A stretch of DNA of 19,227 nt, from the NCBI GenBank assembly GCA_031403155.1, contig JANNSX010000139.1, forward strand, positions 1 through 19,227, given 5' to 3'. This document shows, piece by piece, positions 7,947 through 15,692 of this stretch. This DNA is from JANNSX01 sp031403155 (lineage in GTDB: Bacteria > Pseudomonadota > Alphaproteobacteria > Rhizobiales > Hyphomicrobiaceae). The notes beneath the pieces are model-generated. The model searched no databases and was not told where the DNA came from. It worked only from the letters and a program-made list of their open reading frames with translations. The position numbers and the translations under genes were made by a program. Numbering within the stretch: the stretch's first letter is position 1; every line of letters starts with the position of its first letter.

Positions 7947-8459
7947 ATGCATCCGGCGCTTGACCAGTTTAGACTCGCCGTAACGGTGATAGACACCGAG
8001 GAAGCTTTGCTCCCGATTCTTGGGGAGCTTTTGAATCTCGGACTTGAGTCGGCGCAAATCGGCTTGATGGCGCGCGCGACGACACTGTCGGGCTTGGTGG
8101 CTTCGACGCCAGCGCCTGACGGAGTCTTGGGTCGTATTGCTAGGCTCTTCGACACGTGGCAGGACGTACCAGGCGCTGAGCCGGGTTTGCGGGCCCTGAC
8201 GACCTCCGTGCCGCTCTTCCGGTTACTGCAGCAGGCCTGGATCACCGGGCTCGGGACACGCAGCGGGTCAAGCTCAAAATCCAAGCCGGAGCAGGACATC
8301 ACCGCTCACATAGCCAACGGAGGCATTGCTCTTGTCGTCAGCGCAAAGGATACGAAGCAGCAATTGCTCGTGACCCGGCAGCTTTTGGCGCGCAGTGCAC
8401 GACGTGTGACGACCTTTGAGTTCAGGTTACCAGGCTCGGACGTGGAGCCGAAGGACTGA
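7947..8459 (+). CDS. Hypothetical protein, 170 aa
   Basis: I do not recognise this family with certainty. The protein is soluble, with no signal peptide. It opens with a beta-alpha pattern (FRLAVTVIDTEEALLPILGE then LLNLGLESAQIGLMA) like a small ferredoxin-type or stress-protein fold. A variable Ser/Lys-rich linker (SGSSSKSKPEQ) follows at about residues 107-117, and a second alpha/beta stretch IANGGIALVVSAKDTKQQLL and ARRVTTFEFRLPG. The two halves may be a duplicated unit, with an Ile/Val-rich strand before a helix in each. It begins 86 bases after the Crp/Fnr gene on the same strand, so it may be cotranscribed. Codon use is like that of its neighbours, which supports real coding. The ribosome site before ATG 7947 is weak. 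Confidence 0.65.
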   Translation: MHPALDQFRLAVTVIDTEEALLPILGELLNLGLESAQIGLMARATTLSGLVASTPAPDGVLGRIARLFDTWQDVPGAEPGLRALTTSVPLFRLLQQAWITGLGTRSGSSSKSKPEQDITAHIANGGIALVVSAKDTKQQLLVTRQLLARSARRVTTFEFRLPGSDVEPKD

Positions 8460-8647
8460 CCTCATGCGACTCGTCCCAGTTGCCGTGATCGAGGTCGCAC
8501 CGATTGTCGAGCCACGATGAAGCCCTTCAGCAGACGACCATCCCCACCATAGGTATTAGTTGCACGGACTCTGCGTCTGGCGGCAGAGTAAGTGGACGGC
8601 CGCAAGCACTGGGCCGTCCACTCGAACGCTGCCTCTGGATGGGCAGT

Positions 8648-8974
8648 TCAGAACCGGCAGGAGATCCCGGAAGGTCCGAACCAGCATCCCTTCGGGTGCC
8701 GGTGGTAGCGGCGGCTCATGCAGTGCCAGTGACCCCTGCGATCAACCCAACACCCTCGACCATAGCTGTGTCCGTAGCGCCAGTCATTGCAATGTTGCCT
8801 GTGCCGATGCCAACCGCGTCGCGACGAATGGCGCGTGCTGCAGTGCCGACCGTGCACCTTGAGAACATCCGCGCGATCCCCTTGGACGCTCGCCGCGACA
8901 GCTTCAGGGAATACGAGCGGTGCTGACCGGGCGGGCATTGTGGCGACACTCTGGACCGCCATTGTGATGGCCAT
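8648..8974 (-). CDS. Possible Cys/His/Trp-rich small secreted protein
   Basis: This is a 108-residue reading frame with an Ala/Met/Val-rich N-terminus (ITMAVQSVATMPARSA) that could be a weak signal peptide. The tail is strongly biased: RRGWHRHRQHCNDWRYGH, YGRGCWVDRRGHWHC and RYHRHPKGCWFG. The repeated GCW/HWHC pattern recalls small secreted Gly-Cys-Trp-His proteins common in Bradyrhizobium and Methylobacterium, whose function is unknown; binding of metal or a polyanion would suit the composition. An in-frame stop lies nine codons upstream of ATG 8974, and I see no Shine-Dalgarno. Overlapping + strand frames here (8504-8926, 8787-9098) look like shadows. The remainder of the 690-base gap between the 170-aa gene and the kinase gene shows nothing else I can support. 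Confidence 0.42.
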   Translation of the reverse strand: MAITMAVQSVATMPARSAPLVFPEAVAASVQGDRADVLKVHGRHCSTRHSSRRGWHRHRQHCNDWRYGHSYGRGCWVDRRGHWHCMSRRYHRHPKGCWFGPSGISCRF

Positions 8975-9149
8975 TGCCGCGACCGACTTGATGAATGGTT
9001 ACATTCTTCGCTTCTCACATTACTGGATGTCGAATTCAATGGACCACTTCTCTGGCGAGTGGCTTGACCGGTATCAATGGCTCGCGCGCAGCGCATGACG
9101 AGTATCGTACTGCAAGCGCGCGCTGGGACGAGCTTGACTTGCTGCGATC

Positions 9150-10799
9150 ATGTCTCTTGCAAAACTAAGTTTGAGGCGCGTGGTGCAGACGGCGCGCCGG
9201 ACGGCACAAATGCCACGAGCTTCAGATCAAATCGCCACGCGATTTCAGGGTGAACCAGCGCAGGCTGAGGTGATCGCGTTCCTGTCCGATTCTGCGACGT
9301 ACGGCAGTTCCGAACGAGTCCAATGCATAACGACACATGCGTCACGCATCTTCCTGGCCGGTGATCTGGCTTACAAAATTAAGCGAGCGGTGAAATATCC
9401 CTATCTCGATTACTCCACACTCGATCAGCGGCGACGCATGTGCGAGCGGGAGTTCGCGATCAACAAGCCAAATGCACCGGATCTGTATCTCGACGTTGTC
9501 TCCGTGACACGGCAAGGCGGGCTTCTGAGGCTCGATGGTCCCGGCGAACCCGTGGAGTGGGCCTTGCGCATGCGGCGGTTCCCGGCGGGAGCACTATTGT
9601 CGGAGCACCTTCGGCACGCGGGTCGCGTCGATGACAGCCTGCTTGACGATGTGGCGACTGTGATTGCCGAGTTCCATGCCGGAGCTCCGAGCGAAGTGGC
9701 GCGGCAAGGTTCGACCTCCATTGCTGCAATCATCGATGAGCTCGCTGTTGGGCTTGCGGCAAGCCCCAGAACGTTTCCAGCCGATGACGTCGATACGTTC
9801 GTGGATCAGTGCAGAGTCTGGCTCGACCGATCACACCGTGCGCTCGACATCAGGGCACGTCTTGGGCGAATCCGCCGCTGCCATGGGGATCTGCATCTGT
9901 CGAACATCGTGCTGATCGATGGGCGCCCGGTGTTGTTCGACGCCATCGAGTTCGATGATGCGATCTCGACAATCGACGTGCTCTACGACTTGGCGTTTCT
10001 GCTGATGGATCTGGATGCCAACGGCTTCGGCATGGACGCCAACCGGCTGCTCAACCGGTATCTTCAGACGTCACGCAGCGATGCTGACTTGCTTGGACTC
10101 GCTGCCATGCCCCTCTTCCTGGCATTGCGCGCGGCGGTCCGAGCGATGGTCGCGGCGCAGCGAGCCGGCGATGCGGCCAACTCGGCGAACACCGGCGAGG
10201 CTCGACGCTACTTCGACAAGGCGCAATCATACCTCCTCCCGCGACGGCCTCTGCTCGTGGCCATCGGCGGCCTATCGGGGACGGGCAAGACAACCCTCGG
10301 CAGGGCACTCGCGCCAAGATTTGGAGCGGCGCCCGGGGCCCTACATCTGCGCAGCGATATCGAGCGAAAGCGCATGGCTGACGTCGCGGAGACCGTGCGC
10401 CTCGGTCCGGAGCATTATACGGAGGCAAACAGTGCCGCCGTGTACGCGCGCCTGCGGAAGATGGCCCGGCGCGCTTTGCGAAGCAATTTTCCTGTCATAG
10501 TCGACGCCGTATTCCTCGAGCCCTCCGAGAGATCGGCCATGGCCGCCGTAGCGCAATCGACAGGAGTCCCATTCATCGGCCTTTGGCTGACGACATCGAA
10601 AGAAACGGCCCAACGACGCGTGGCCGAGCGCCGGTATGATGCCTCGGATGCGACGTCGTCGATAGTGGCGCAGCAGGCGGCGCGGCCCTCCGGCCCGATC
10701 GATTGGCTCGTTGTCGTCGCCGACGGACCAAGGGACGCCACGATCGCGGCGGCGGAGGCACATCTTCGCAGCATGATGCCAAGAGCGTCACGCTCCTAG
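9150..10799 (+). CDS. Bifunctional aminoglycoside-phosphotransferase-like / P-loop kinase protein
   Basis: This is a 549-residue fusion. The N-terminal half (about 30-340, COG2187-type) has a kinase-like fold with the catalytic loop CHGDLHLSNI (His245, Asp247) and the metal-binding FDAIEFDD stretch. The C-terminal half (about 365-545, COG0645-type) is a P-loop kinase with Walker A GGLSGTGKTT (Lys380), LRSDIERKRMA and VIVDAVFLEPSER. The substrate of either half is unknown; real antibiotic resistance is unlikely to be the role. From memory, M. tuberculosis Rv2004c, a DosR-regulated hypoxia gene, has this same arrangement. ATG 9150 is used, with ATG 9210 (MPRASDQIATRF) a plausible later start, because the first 20 residues are Arg-rich and family members usually begin near QAEVIAFLSD. 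It stands alone on the + strand after a 690-base gap. No key residues are missing. Confidence 0.92.
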   Translation: MSLAKLSLRRVVQTARRTAQMPRASDQIATRFQGEPAQAEVIAFLSDSATYGSSERVQCITTHASRIFLAGDLAYKIKRAVKYPYLDYSTLDQRRRMCEREFAINKPNAPDLYLDVVSVTRQGGLLRLDGPGEPVEWALRMRRFPAGALLSEHLRHAGRVDDSLLDDVATVIAEFHAGAPSEVARQGSTSIAAIIDELAVGLAASPRTFPADDVDTFVDQCRVWLDRSHRALDIRARLGRIRRCHGDLHLSNIVLIDGRPVLFDAIEFDDAISTIDVLYDLAFLLMDLDANGFGMDANRLLNRYLQTSRSDADLLGLAAMPLFLALRAAVRAMVAAQRAGDAANSANTGEARRYFDKAQSYLLPRRPLLVAIGGLSGTGKTTLGRALAPRFGAAPGALHLRSDIERKRMADVAETVRLGPEHYTEANSAAVYARLRKMARRALRSNFPVIVDAVFLEPSERSAMAAVAQSTGVPFIGLWLTTSKETAQRRVAERRYDASDATSSIVAQQAARPSGPIDWLVVVADGPRDATIAAAEAHLRSMMPRASRS

Positions 10800-10831
10800 A
10801 CCCGGGCCTGCCCGCGTCCAGGCAACGTCCA

Positions 10832-11173
10832 TTGACGTGGCGCAAGTCTCGAGCAGGCAGCCTCGATTACGTGGCGGCGCAGCTTCCCCAGATCGGGCGG
10901 CTGATTTCATTCACGCTGCCGTCCGGGCCGGGCCAGCAGAGCGTCGCCGGCGGTGGTCATGCCGCCGCGTTGGCCGAGCAGATTTCCAACTATATCCGTG
11001 ATCTCACGGCCGCCGATCCCGATGCCGTCGTCCATATTTTTGCCGCTGCGCCCAACAGCCTCTTGTACTTCCTCGGTCAGCATCACCAGGCCATCGCCCC
11101 GTGCATTGTCTACGAGTATGACTTTGATCGCAAAGCGCACAAGACCTACCAGCCATCGTTCGTCATCGATTAG
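10832..11173 (+). pseudogene. Remnant of a SAVED-domain protein (CBASS-type sensor/effector), C-terminal part only
   Basis: The frame ends with PDAVVHIFAAAPNSLLYFLG, then IVYEYDFDRK and TYQPSF. This matches the C-terminal CARF-like half of SAVED domains, which bind cyclic oligonucleotide signals in CBASS anti-phage effectors: a strand H-x-F-x-A-x-P, a helix with FLGQ, a strand with YE-x-DF, and a final Y-x-P-S. About 95 residues from LPQIGRLISFTLP onward fit the family. A complete SAVED domain is more than twice as long and is normally fused to a nuclease, protease or membrane module, none of which is present upstream; the frame runs into the 3' end of the kinase gene instead. TTG 10832 and GTG 10871 are possible starts but have no clear ribosome site. 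I read it as a truncated remnant, although a short expressed protein cannot be excluded. Confidence 0.6.
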
Positions 11174-11818
11174 GTCTGCAAACAGCCGCGAAGCAGTCCT
11201 TGAGAAACAGCCTCGAGTCGCGCTCATCACAAGACCAGCGAGGTCGGCTTTCTCTGCAGCGCGTTCAGCATTGTGCCGCGCATGCTGCACCTGCTCAGGG
11301 CCGGTTGGAGTCAGAATCGACGGGCAAACCGGCAAGTGCCACGTGGCCGGTCTAGCTCCGGAAGCAGTCGCCTATCGAAAAGATCGGGCCTTGTTTGGAT
11401 GCGGCGCAGCAATTCGAACTGCAAATACTGAGTTCGTGTGTGCCTTGAACAACACGCTACAGCTGATCGTCCTTGCTCGTCATAGGGCGGTATTGGCCCG
11501 TCTCGACGTTTCGCTGCAGCGCGGCGCGACGGATGGTATAGGGGCTGTCGCGTCGGCGTTGTCGGATCATCGCATGAACCGTCGCGACCGGAGGTGCTAC
11601 GGACGTTGCCTGAACATCGTTCAAGCCCGCAGCTGACCCTTACCGACACCGCGATCCGCAGGCAGGTTCCCGCCGCCTGACGAGCGCACGGTGCGGCGGA
11701 AGGTTTTGGCGATCTGGAAGGAGATGAAATCGGCTTAGGGCGGAGCGCCGCCCTCCGTGCTACTGCTCTGACCTCTCGCTCTAACTGGAACCTGCCATTC
11801 GGAATGGTTTTGTCTCTG
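11174..11818. other. Gene-poor interval, probably degenerate
   Basis: These 645 bases hold no recognisable gene. Long frames here (for example + strand to 11636, - strand 11311-11649) lack family features and overlap one another. A short reverse frame, 11570-11457 (37 codons, RRRDSPYTIRRAALQRNVE), and a + strand tail ending at 11738 (ERTVRRKVLAIWKEMKSA then TAG) have protein-like composition and may be remnants of genes. Confidence 0.4.
11737..11754 (+). terminator. GC-rich hairpin, possible terminator
   Basis: A perfect 7-base stem AGGGCGG/CCGCCCT encloses the loop AGCG and overlaps the TAG (11736-11738) of a short coding-like tail. No T run follows, so it would be at best an atypical terminator. 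A second small palindrome CCATTC-G-GAATGG followed by TTTT (11795-11811) lies just beyond, next to the ATPase stop; it could end transcripts coming from the left. Confidence 0.3.
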
Positions 11819-14446
11819 CTATCTCTTCAATCCCAGCCGGATCTGCTTTTCGATCTCGACGATGGCGAAGAAAGCAGCGCCGATGGCTACGGTCAGGATG
11901 CCGTCCATCAGCGGCACGGGCCGTGTGCCGAGCAGAGCCTGCAGTGGCGGCAGATAGGTGACGGCGAATTGCGCGGCAGTAATGGCGATGACCACCGACC
12001 AGACCACCTGCGTACCGCGCGCCGCCGCCCAGGTCAGCGAGGTGCTGTGGATGTTACGGATGAAGAAGAGGTGGAAGATCCCCAGCACCACCAGCATGTT
12101 CATCGCCATGGTCTGTGCCAAGGCAAGCGAATAGCCCTTGTCGGTGGCATAGGTGAAGATGCCGAAGGCTGCGGCCAGAAACAGCAGCGCAACCAGCACC
12201 ACATGCCAGACCAGTTCGCCCGACAGGATTGGCGCGTTGCGGGGACGTGGCGGGCGGGCCATGGTGCCTGCCTCGGTCGGCTCGAAGGCGAGCGCAATCC
12301 CAAGGGTTATGCCGGTGATCAGGTTGATCCAAAGGATCTGCACCGCGGTGATCGGCAGGGACAGGCCGAGAAGCAGGGCTAGAACCACCACCATCGACTC
12401 TCCCACGTTGGTGGGGAGCGTCCAGCTGATCACCTTCTTGAGGTTGTCATAGACGGTGCGCCCCTCGCGCACCGCTGCGGCGATAGAGGCGAAGTTGTCA
12501 TCGGCCAGCACCAGATCGGCGGCTTCCTTGGCGGCCTCGGACCCCTTCAGCCCCATGGCGATGCCCACATCGGCGCGCTTCAGAGCGGGGGCGTCGTTCA
12601 CCCCGTCGCCGGTCATGGCGACCGACAGCCCGTTGGCCTGCAGGGCTGTCACCAGCCGCAGCTTGTGTTCGGGGCTGGTGCGGGCAAAGACGTCGACCCC
12701 AGCCACCTCTAGGGCGAGTTGCGCCTCGTCAAGCTTGTCGAGATCGGCGCCGGTCAGTACGCGGTCAGGATTCTGAAGCCCGATTTGCCGGGCGATGGCG
12801 GCGGCAGTTCCGGCATGGTCGCCGGTGATCATCTTTACCCTTATGCCCGCCGCACGGCACTCGGCCACGGCGGCAATGGCCTCGGGCCTCGGCGGGTCGA
12901 TCAGGCCCAGAAGGCCGACGAAGGTCAGCCCGCCCTTCAGCACGACGGGGTCGATGCGGTCAGCTGCCTCGGCTCGTTCGGCCAGCGCCAGCACGCGCAA
13001 CCCGCGCCTGGCCAGCGCATCGGCCCGTTCATGCCAATGGTGCAGTTCGATGCCGTCGCACATGCGGAGCACCCGTTCGGGAGCGCCCTTCACATAGATC
13101 ACGCGGCCCGCCGCGCCTTCGATCAGCACGGCCATGAAACGGTGGCGGCTGTCGAAGGGAATGGCGTCCAGACGCGAAGCCGCGATATCGCCCTCGGCCT
13201 TGCCCGCGAAGGCGAGGAGCGCCCCTTCCATCGGATCGCCCTCGACTGTCCAGTGTCCGGCTCGGTCGCGCAACGCCGCATCGTTGCACAGCGCTGCCGC
13301 CCGGGCGAGGCGGGTCAGGTCACCGGGCGGCACGATCGCGCCTTCGGGGACATAGCCTTCGCCCGTCACCGAAAACGCCCCCTCGGGCGTCTCGGCCGCG
13401 GTGACGACCATTTCATTGCGGGTCAGCGTGCCGGTCTTGTCGGTGCAGATTACCGACACCGAGCCGATCGCCTCTATGGCGGGCAGGCGGCGGACGATGG
13501 CGTTGCGGTGCGCCATGGCTTGCACGCCGATTGCCAGCGTGATGGTCATCACCGCGGGTAGGCCCTCGGGGATCGCGGCCACGGCCACGCCCACCACAGC
13601 CATGAACATCTCGGAAAAGTCGCGGTGGCCGACGAAATAGCCGTAGGCGAGCAGGAGCGCTGACGCGAGCAGGATGAGGAACGACAGCCAGCGCGCGAAA
13701 TGGTCCATCTGCTCGACCAGCGGCGTGGTCAGTTGCTCGACCCCCGCCAGCAGCCCGCCAATGCGCCCGATCTCAGTCTCGGCCCCGGTCGCCACCACCA
13801 ACCCGCGCGCCGTGCCTTGGGTGACCAGCGTGCCCGACCACAGCATCGACCGGCGGTCGCCAAGGGGTGCACCCGAGGGCACCGGCGCGGTGCCCTTTTC
13901 CACCGGCACGGATTCGCCGGTCAGGATCGCTTCCTGCGCGGCCAGCCCCCGCGCTTCCAGCACCCGCAGGTCTGCAGGCACCTTGTCGCCCGCCTCAAGC
14001 AGCACGATGTCGCCGGGCACCAGCGCGGCCCCATCCGCCGTCAACCGCGCGCCATCCCGCAGTACGGCGGCCTTTGGCGCAAGCATCCCTCGGATCGCCG
14101 CCATTGCCGCCTCGGCCTTGCCCTCCTGGATGAAGCCGATAATCGCGTTGGCCAACACCACGGCCAGGATCACCCCTGTATCGATCCAGTGCTGCAGAGT
14201 TCCGGTCACCACGGCGGCGCCCAGAAGGACGTAGATTAACACATTGTGGAACTGCACGAGGAACCGCAGAAGAGGCCCCCGCGTCTGCACCTCGGGCAGC
14301 CGGTTCGGCCCATGCGCGGCCAGCCGCCGCGCCGCCTCGGCACCGGTCAGTCCATCGGGGAGGGCATCGAGGGCGGCAAGACAGGCCTCCGCGGGTTGGC
14401 TGTGCGGGGCGGTCGGGGACATGTACCTCATGGGGTCGTCTGTCAT
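11819..14446 (-). CDS. P-type cation-transporting ATPase, CtpF-like (P2 type)
   Basis: This 875-residue P-type ATPase exports a cation across the inner membrane at the cost of ATP. The protein has an N-terminal cation-ATPase domain (LTGAEAARRLAAHGPNRLP), then actuator motif LTGESVP, M4 with PEGLP, phosphorylation motif DKTGTLT with Asp336, nucleotide-binding KGAPERVL, and the hinge TGDGVNDAPALKRADVGIAM. The PEGLP motif and M5 NVGES place it with Ca2+-type pumps. In M6, WINLITGITLGIALAFEPTE lacks the Asp of SERCA (NLVTDG), a variation I also recall in M. tuberculosis CtpF. Ion specificity is therefore open: calcium, or another divalent or monovalent cation. The ATG overlaps the stop of the dehydrogenase gene as ATGA, so translation is probably coupled. 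The frame stays open upstream to 14893, but that extension is only the dehydrogenase gene read out of frame. Confidence 0.95.
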   Translation of the reverse strand: MTDDPMRYMSPTAPHSQPAEACLAALDALPDGLTGAEAARRLAAHGPNRLPEVQTRGPLLRFLVQFHNVLIYVLLGAAVVTGTLQHWIDTGVILAVVLANAIIGFIQEGKAEAAMAAIRGMLAPKAAVLRDGARLTADGAALVPGDIVLLEAGDKVPADLRVLEARGLAAQEAILTGESVPVEKGTAPVPSGAPLGDRRSMLWSGTLVTQGTARGLVVATGAETEIGRIGGLLAGVEQLTTPLVEQMDHFARWLSFLILLASALLLAYGYFVGHRDFSEMFMAVVGVAVAAIPEGLPAVMTITLAIGVQAMAHRNAIVRRLPAIEAIGSVSVICTDKTGTLTRNEMVVTAAETPEGAFSVTGEGYVPEGAIVPPGDLTRLARAAALCNDAALRDRAGHWTVEGDPMEGALLAFAGKAEGDIAASRLDAIPFDSRHRFMAVLIEGAAGRVIYVKGAPERVLRMCDGIELHHWHERADALARRGLRVLALAERAEAADRIDPVVLKGGLTFVGLLGLIDPPRPEAIAAVAECRAAGIRVKMITGDHAGTAAAIARQIGLQNPDRVLTGADLDKLDEAQLALEVAGVDVFARTSPEHKLRLVTALQANGLSVAMTGDGVNDAPALKRADVGIAMGLKGSEAAKEAADLVLADDNFASIAAAVREGRTVYDNLKKVISWTLPTNVGESMVVVLALLLGLSLPITAVQILWINLITGITLGIALAFEPTEAGTMARPPRPRNAPILSGELVWHVVLVALLFLAAAFGIFTYATDKGYSLALAQTMAMNMLVVLGIFHLFFIRNIHSTSLTWAAARGTQVVWSVVIAITAAQFAVTYLPPLQALLGTRPVPLMDGILTVAIGAAFFAIVEIEKQIRLGLKR

Positions 14447-15213
14447 CGCGCGGTATAGCCCCCGTCCACCACCAGTTCGGCCCCGGTGACGAACTTCGCC
14501 TCGTCGGACGCCAGATAGACCACCGCCCAGGCGATGTCGTCGGGCTCGCCCATATGACCGATGGGATGGACCGACCCGGCGGCTGCCTTCGCTGCCTCCA
14601 GATCGTCCGAAGTAGCGCGCAGATGGTTTTCCACCATCGGCGTCCAGATGTAGCCGGGGTGTATGGAGTTCACTCGGATCTGTTCCGGGGCATAGGTGAT
14701 GGCGTCGTTCTTGGTCATCAGCCGCACCGCGCCCTTCGAAGCATGATAGGGCGCGATGCCGCCAATGCCGATCAGCCCGGCGATGGAAGAGAGGTTGATG
14801 ATCGCCCCGCCCCTCGCCGCGCGCAGATGCGGGATGGCGTGCTTGGTTCCGAAGAACACCCCCTTCACGTTCACCGCCTGCACTCGGTCCCATTCCGCCT
14901 CGGTCACCTGATCGGTGGGCTTGGGCGAGCCCGAGATGCCCGCATTGTTGACTATGACGTTCAGCCCGCCAAAACGCGCGGCGGCGGCGTCGATGGCGGA
15001 CTTCAGCGCGCCCTCGTCGGCGACATCCACCTTCCAGAAGGCGGCCTGACCCCCATTGGCGGCAATCTCATCGGCTAGCGCGCTGCCCTCCGCCTTCAGC
15101 ACGTCGAAGATGGCGACCTTCGCCCCCTGTTCGGCCATGCGGATCACGCAAGCCCGACCGATGCCGACGGCGCCCCCGGTGACGATGGCGATTTTTCCTG
15201 CAAGTCGGTTCAT
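14443..15213 (-). CDS. Short-chain dehydrogenase/reductase (SDR), classical type
   Basis: This is a 256-residue NAD(P)-dependent oxidoreductase of the classical SDR family. It has the Rossmann nucleotide motif TGGAVGIG at residues 12-19, Asp39-type acidic residue in FDVLKAEG (favouring NAD), NNAGISG, catalytic Ser143 in LSSIAG, and Tyr156-x-x-x-Lys160 in YHASKGA. It ends with the typical VTGAELVVDGGYTAR. The substrate cannot be told; nearest known types include glucose, cyclohexanol and 3-oxoacyl reductases. The start ATG at 15213 has AGGAG 7 bases upstream, and an 81-base upstream extension of the frame is not needed. It lies between the small HTH gene (73-base gap) and the ATPase gene (4-base overlap) on the same strand, apparently one operon. 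Confidence 0.95.
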   Translation of the reverse strand: MNRLAGKIAIVTGGAVGIGRACVIRMAEQGAKVAIFDVLKAEGSALADEIAANGGQAAFWKVDVADEGALKSAIDAAAARFGGLNVIVNNAGISGSPKPTDQVTEAEWDRVQAVNVKGVFFGTKHAIPHLRAARGGAIINLSSIAGLIGIGGIAPYHASKGAVRLMTKNDAITYAPEQIRVNSIHPGYIWTPMVENHLRATSDDLEAAKAAAGSVHPIGHMGEPDDIAWAVVYLASDEAKFVTGAELVVDGGYTAR

Positions 15214-15286
15214 ATTTGGTCTCCTCTTGATGATGGTCGGATGACTTCGGGCACGAACAGGAGCGGTGCGACCTAAGAGGGCCGCT

Positions 15287-15514
15287 TCACCCATCCTTAT
15301 CTGCTCGGGTGTTGGCTGCCGTGCCGTCCTTCTCGCGCGGTGCCGTCTCGCGGGCTTTCAGGAAGCGCTCCAGATCGGAATCGGCGATGCGCCAGCCTTT
15401 GCCGATGTCGATGGCGCGAAGCTCGCCAGACTTGATCCACTGGCGCACGGTCGCCTCGGCAACCTCTAGCCGTTCGGCAAGCTCTTGCACGGTCTGATAC
15501 CGGTCATGCGGCAC
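15287..15514 (-). CDS. Small excisionase-family (MerR-like) helix-turn-helix DNA-binding protein
   Basis: This 75-residue protein opens with the excisionase-type winged helix-turn-helix: YQTVQELAERLEVAEATVRQ, then WIKSGELRAIDIGKGWRI and SDLERFLKAR. This matches the HTH_17/AlpA/Xis-like pattern in length and order. Such small proteins act as transcription regulators or as excision directionality factors. With no integrase in the window, a local regulator is more likely. A charged Lys/Asp/Arg tail follows. The start is GTG at 15514 with GAGGA about 9 bases upstream. It is the first gene of the - strand operon leading to the dehydrogenase and ATPase and shares a 178-base divergent control region, with the FNR-type box, with the universal stress genes. 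Confidence 0.85.
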   Translation of the reverse strand: MPHDRYQTVQELAERLEVAEATVRQWIKSGELRAIDIGKGWRIADSDLERFLKARETAPREKDGTAANTRADKDG

Positions 15515-15570
15515 AAGCCGATCCTCAATGTCTCTTTTGTTGAAGAATAGCGACGTTAGCTTTGGTTTGG

Positions 15571-15584
15571 TTGATTCAGATCAA
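15571..15584. promoter_or_regulatory. Perfect FNR/FixK box (anaerobox)
   Basis: TTGATTCAGATCAA is an exact TTGAT-N4-ATCAA palindrome, the binding site of FNR, FnrL and FixK. It lies in the divergent region between the HTH gene and the first universal stress gene. Its centre (15577.5) is 41.5 bases before a start point near 15619, and a weak -10 match TATGCA lies at 15607-15612. That is the standard class II activation geometry for the + strand genes. The likely activator is a FixK/FNR-type protein such as the one at 7084-7860. The motif is certain; the geometry is inferred. Confidence 0.8.
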
Positions 15585-15595
15585 GATTGCTCGGC

Positions 15596-15625
15596 GAATT
15601 GCTTGGTATGCAGGAATAGCAATTC
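15596..15625. repeat. 7-base inverted repeat around the predicted start point
   Basis: GAATTGC (15596-15602) and GCAATTC (15619-15625) are perfect inverted arms with a 16-base spacer. They flank the weak -10 element (15607-15612) downstream of the FNR box. It could be an operator for a second regulator, for example the adjacent HTH protein; its arms are too far apart for a strong RNA hairpin. Confidence 0.35.
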
Positions 15626-15692
15626 AAGACTTTGAGGGGCGTGCCCTCGTCCTTCGGGTCTTGGGTACCGAATTCAAACAGGAGCAATCGCA

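Noticed and set aside
8504..8926. 140-codon forward frame
   Set aside because: It is Pro/Ala/Val-rich without a family match and opposite the more protein-like Cys/His/Trp-rich reverse frame.
10953..11636. 227-codon forward frame across the SAVED remnant
   Set aside because: It is in another frame from the SAVED match and has no family signal; its composition suggests a shadow.
12719..13561. 280-codon forward frame
   Set aside because: It is antisense to the ATPase catalytic region, His/Gln/Arg-rich, with no recognisable domain.
14447..14893. N-terminal extension of the P-type ATPase frame
   Set aside because: The 149 extra codons are the dehydrogenase gene read out of frame (Arg/Gly/His-rich, no family match); the ATPase proper begins at the ATGA overlap at 14446.
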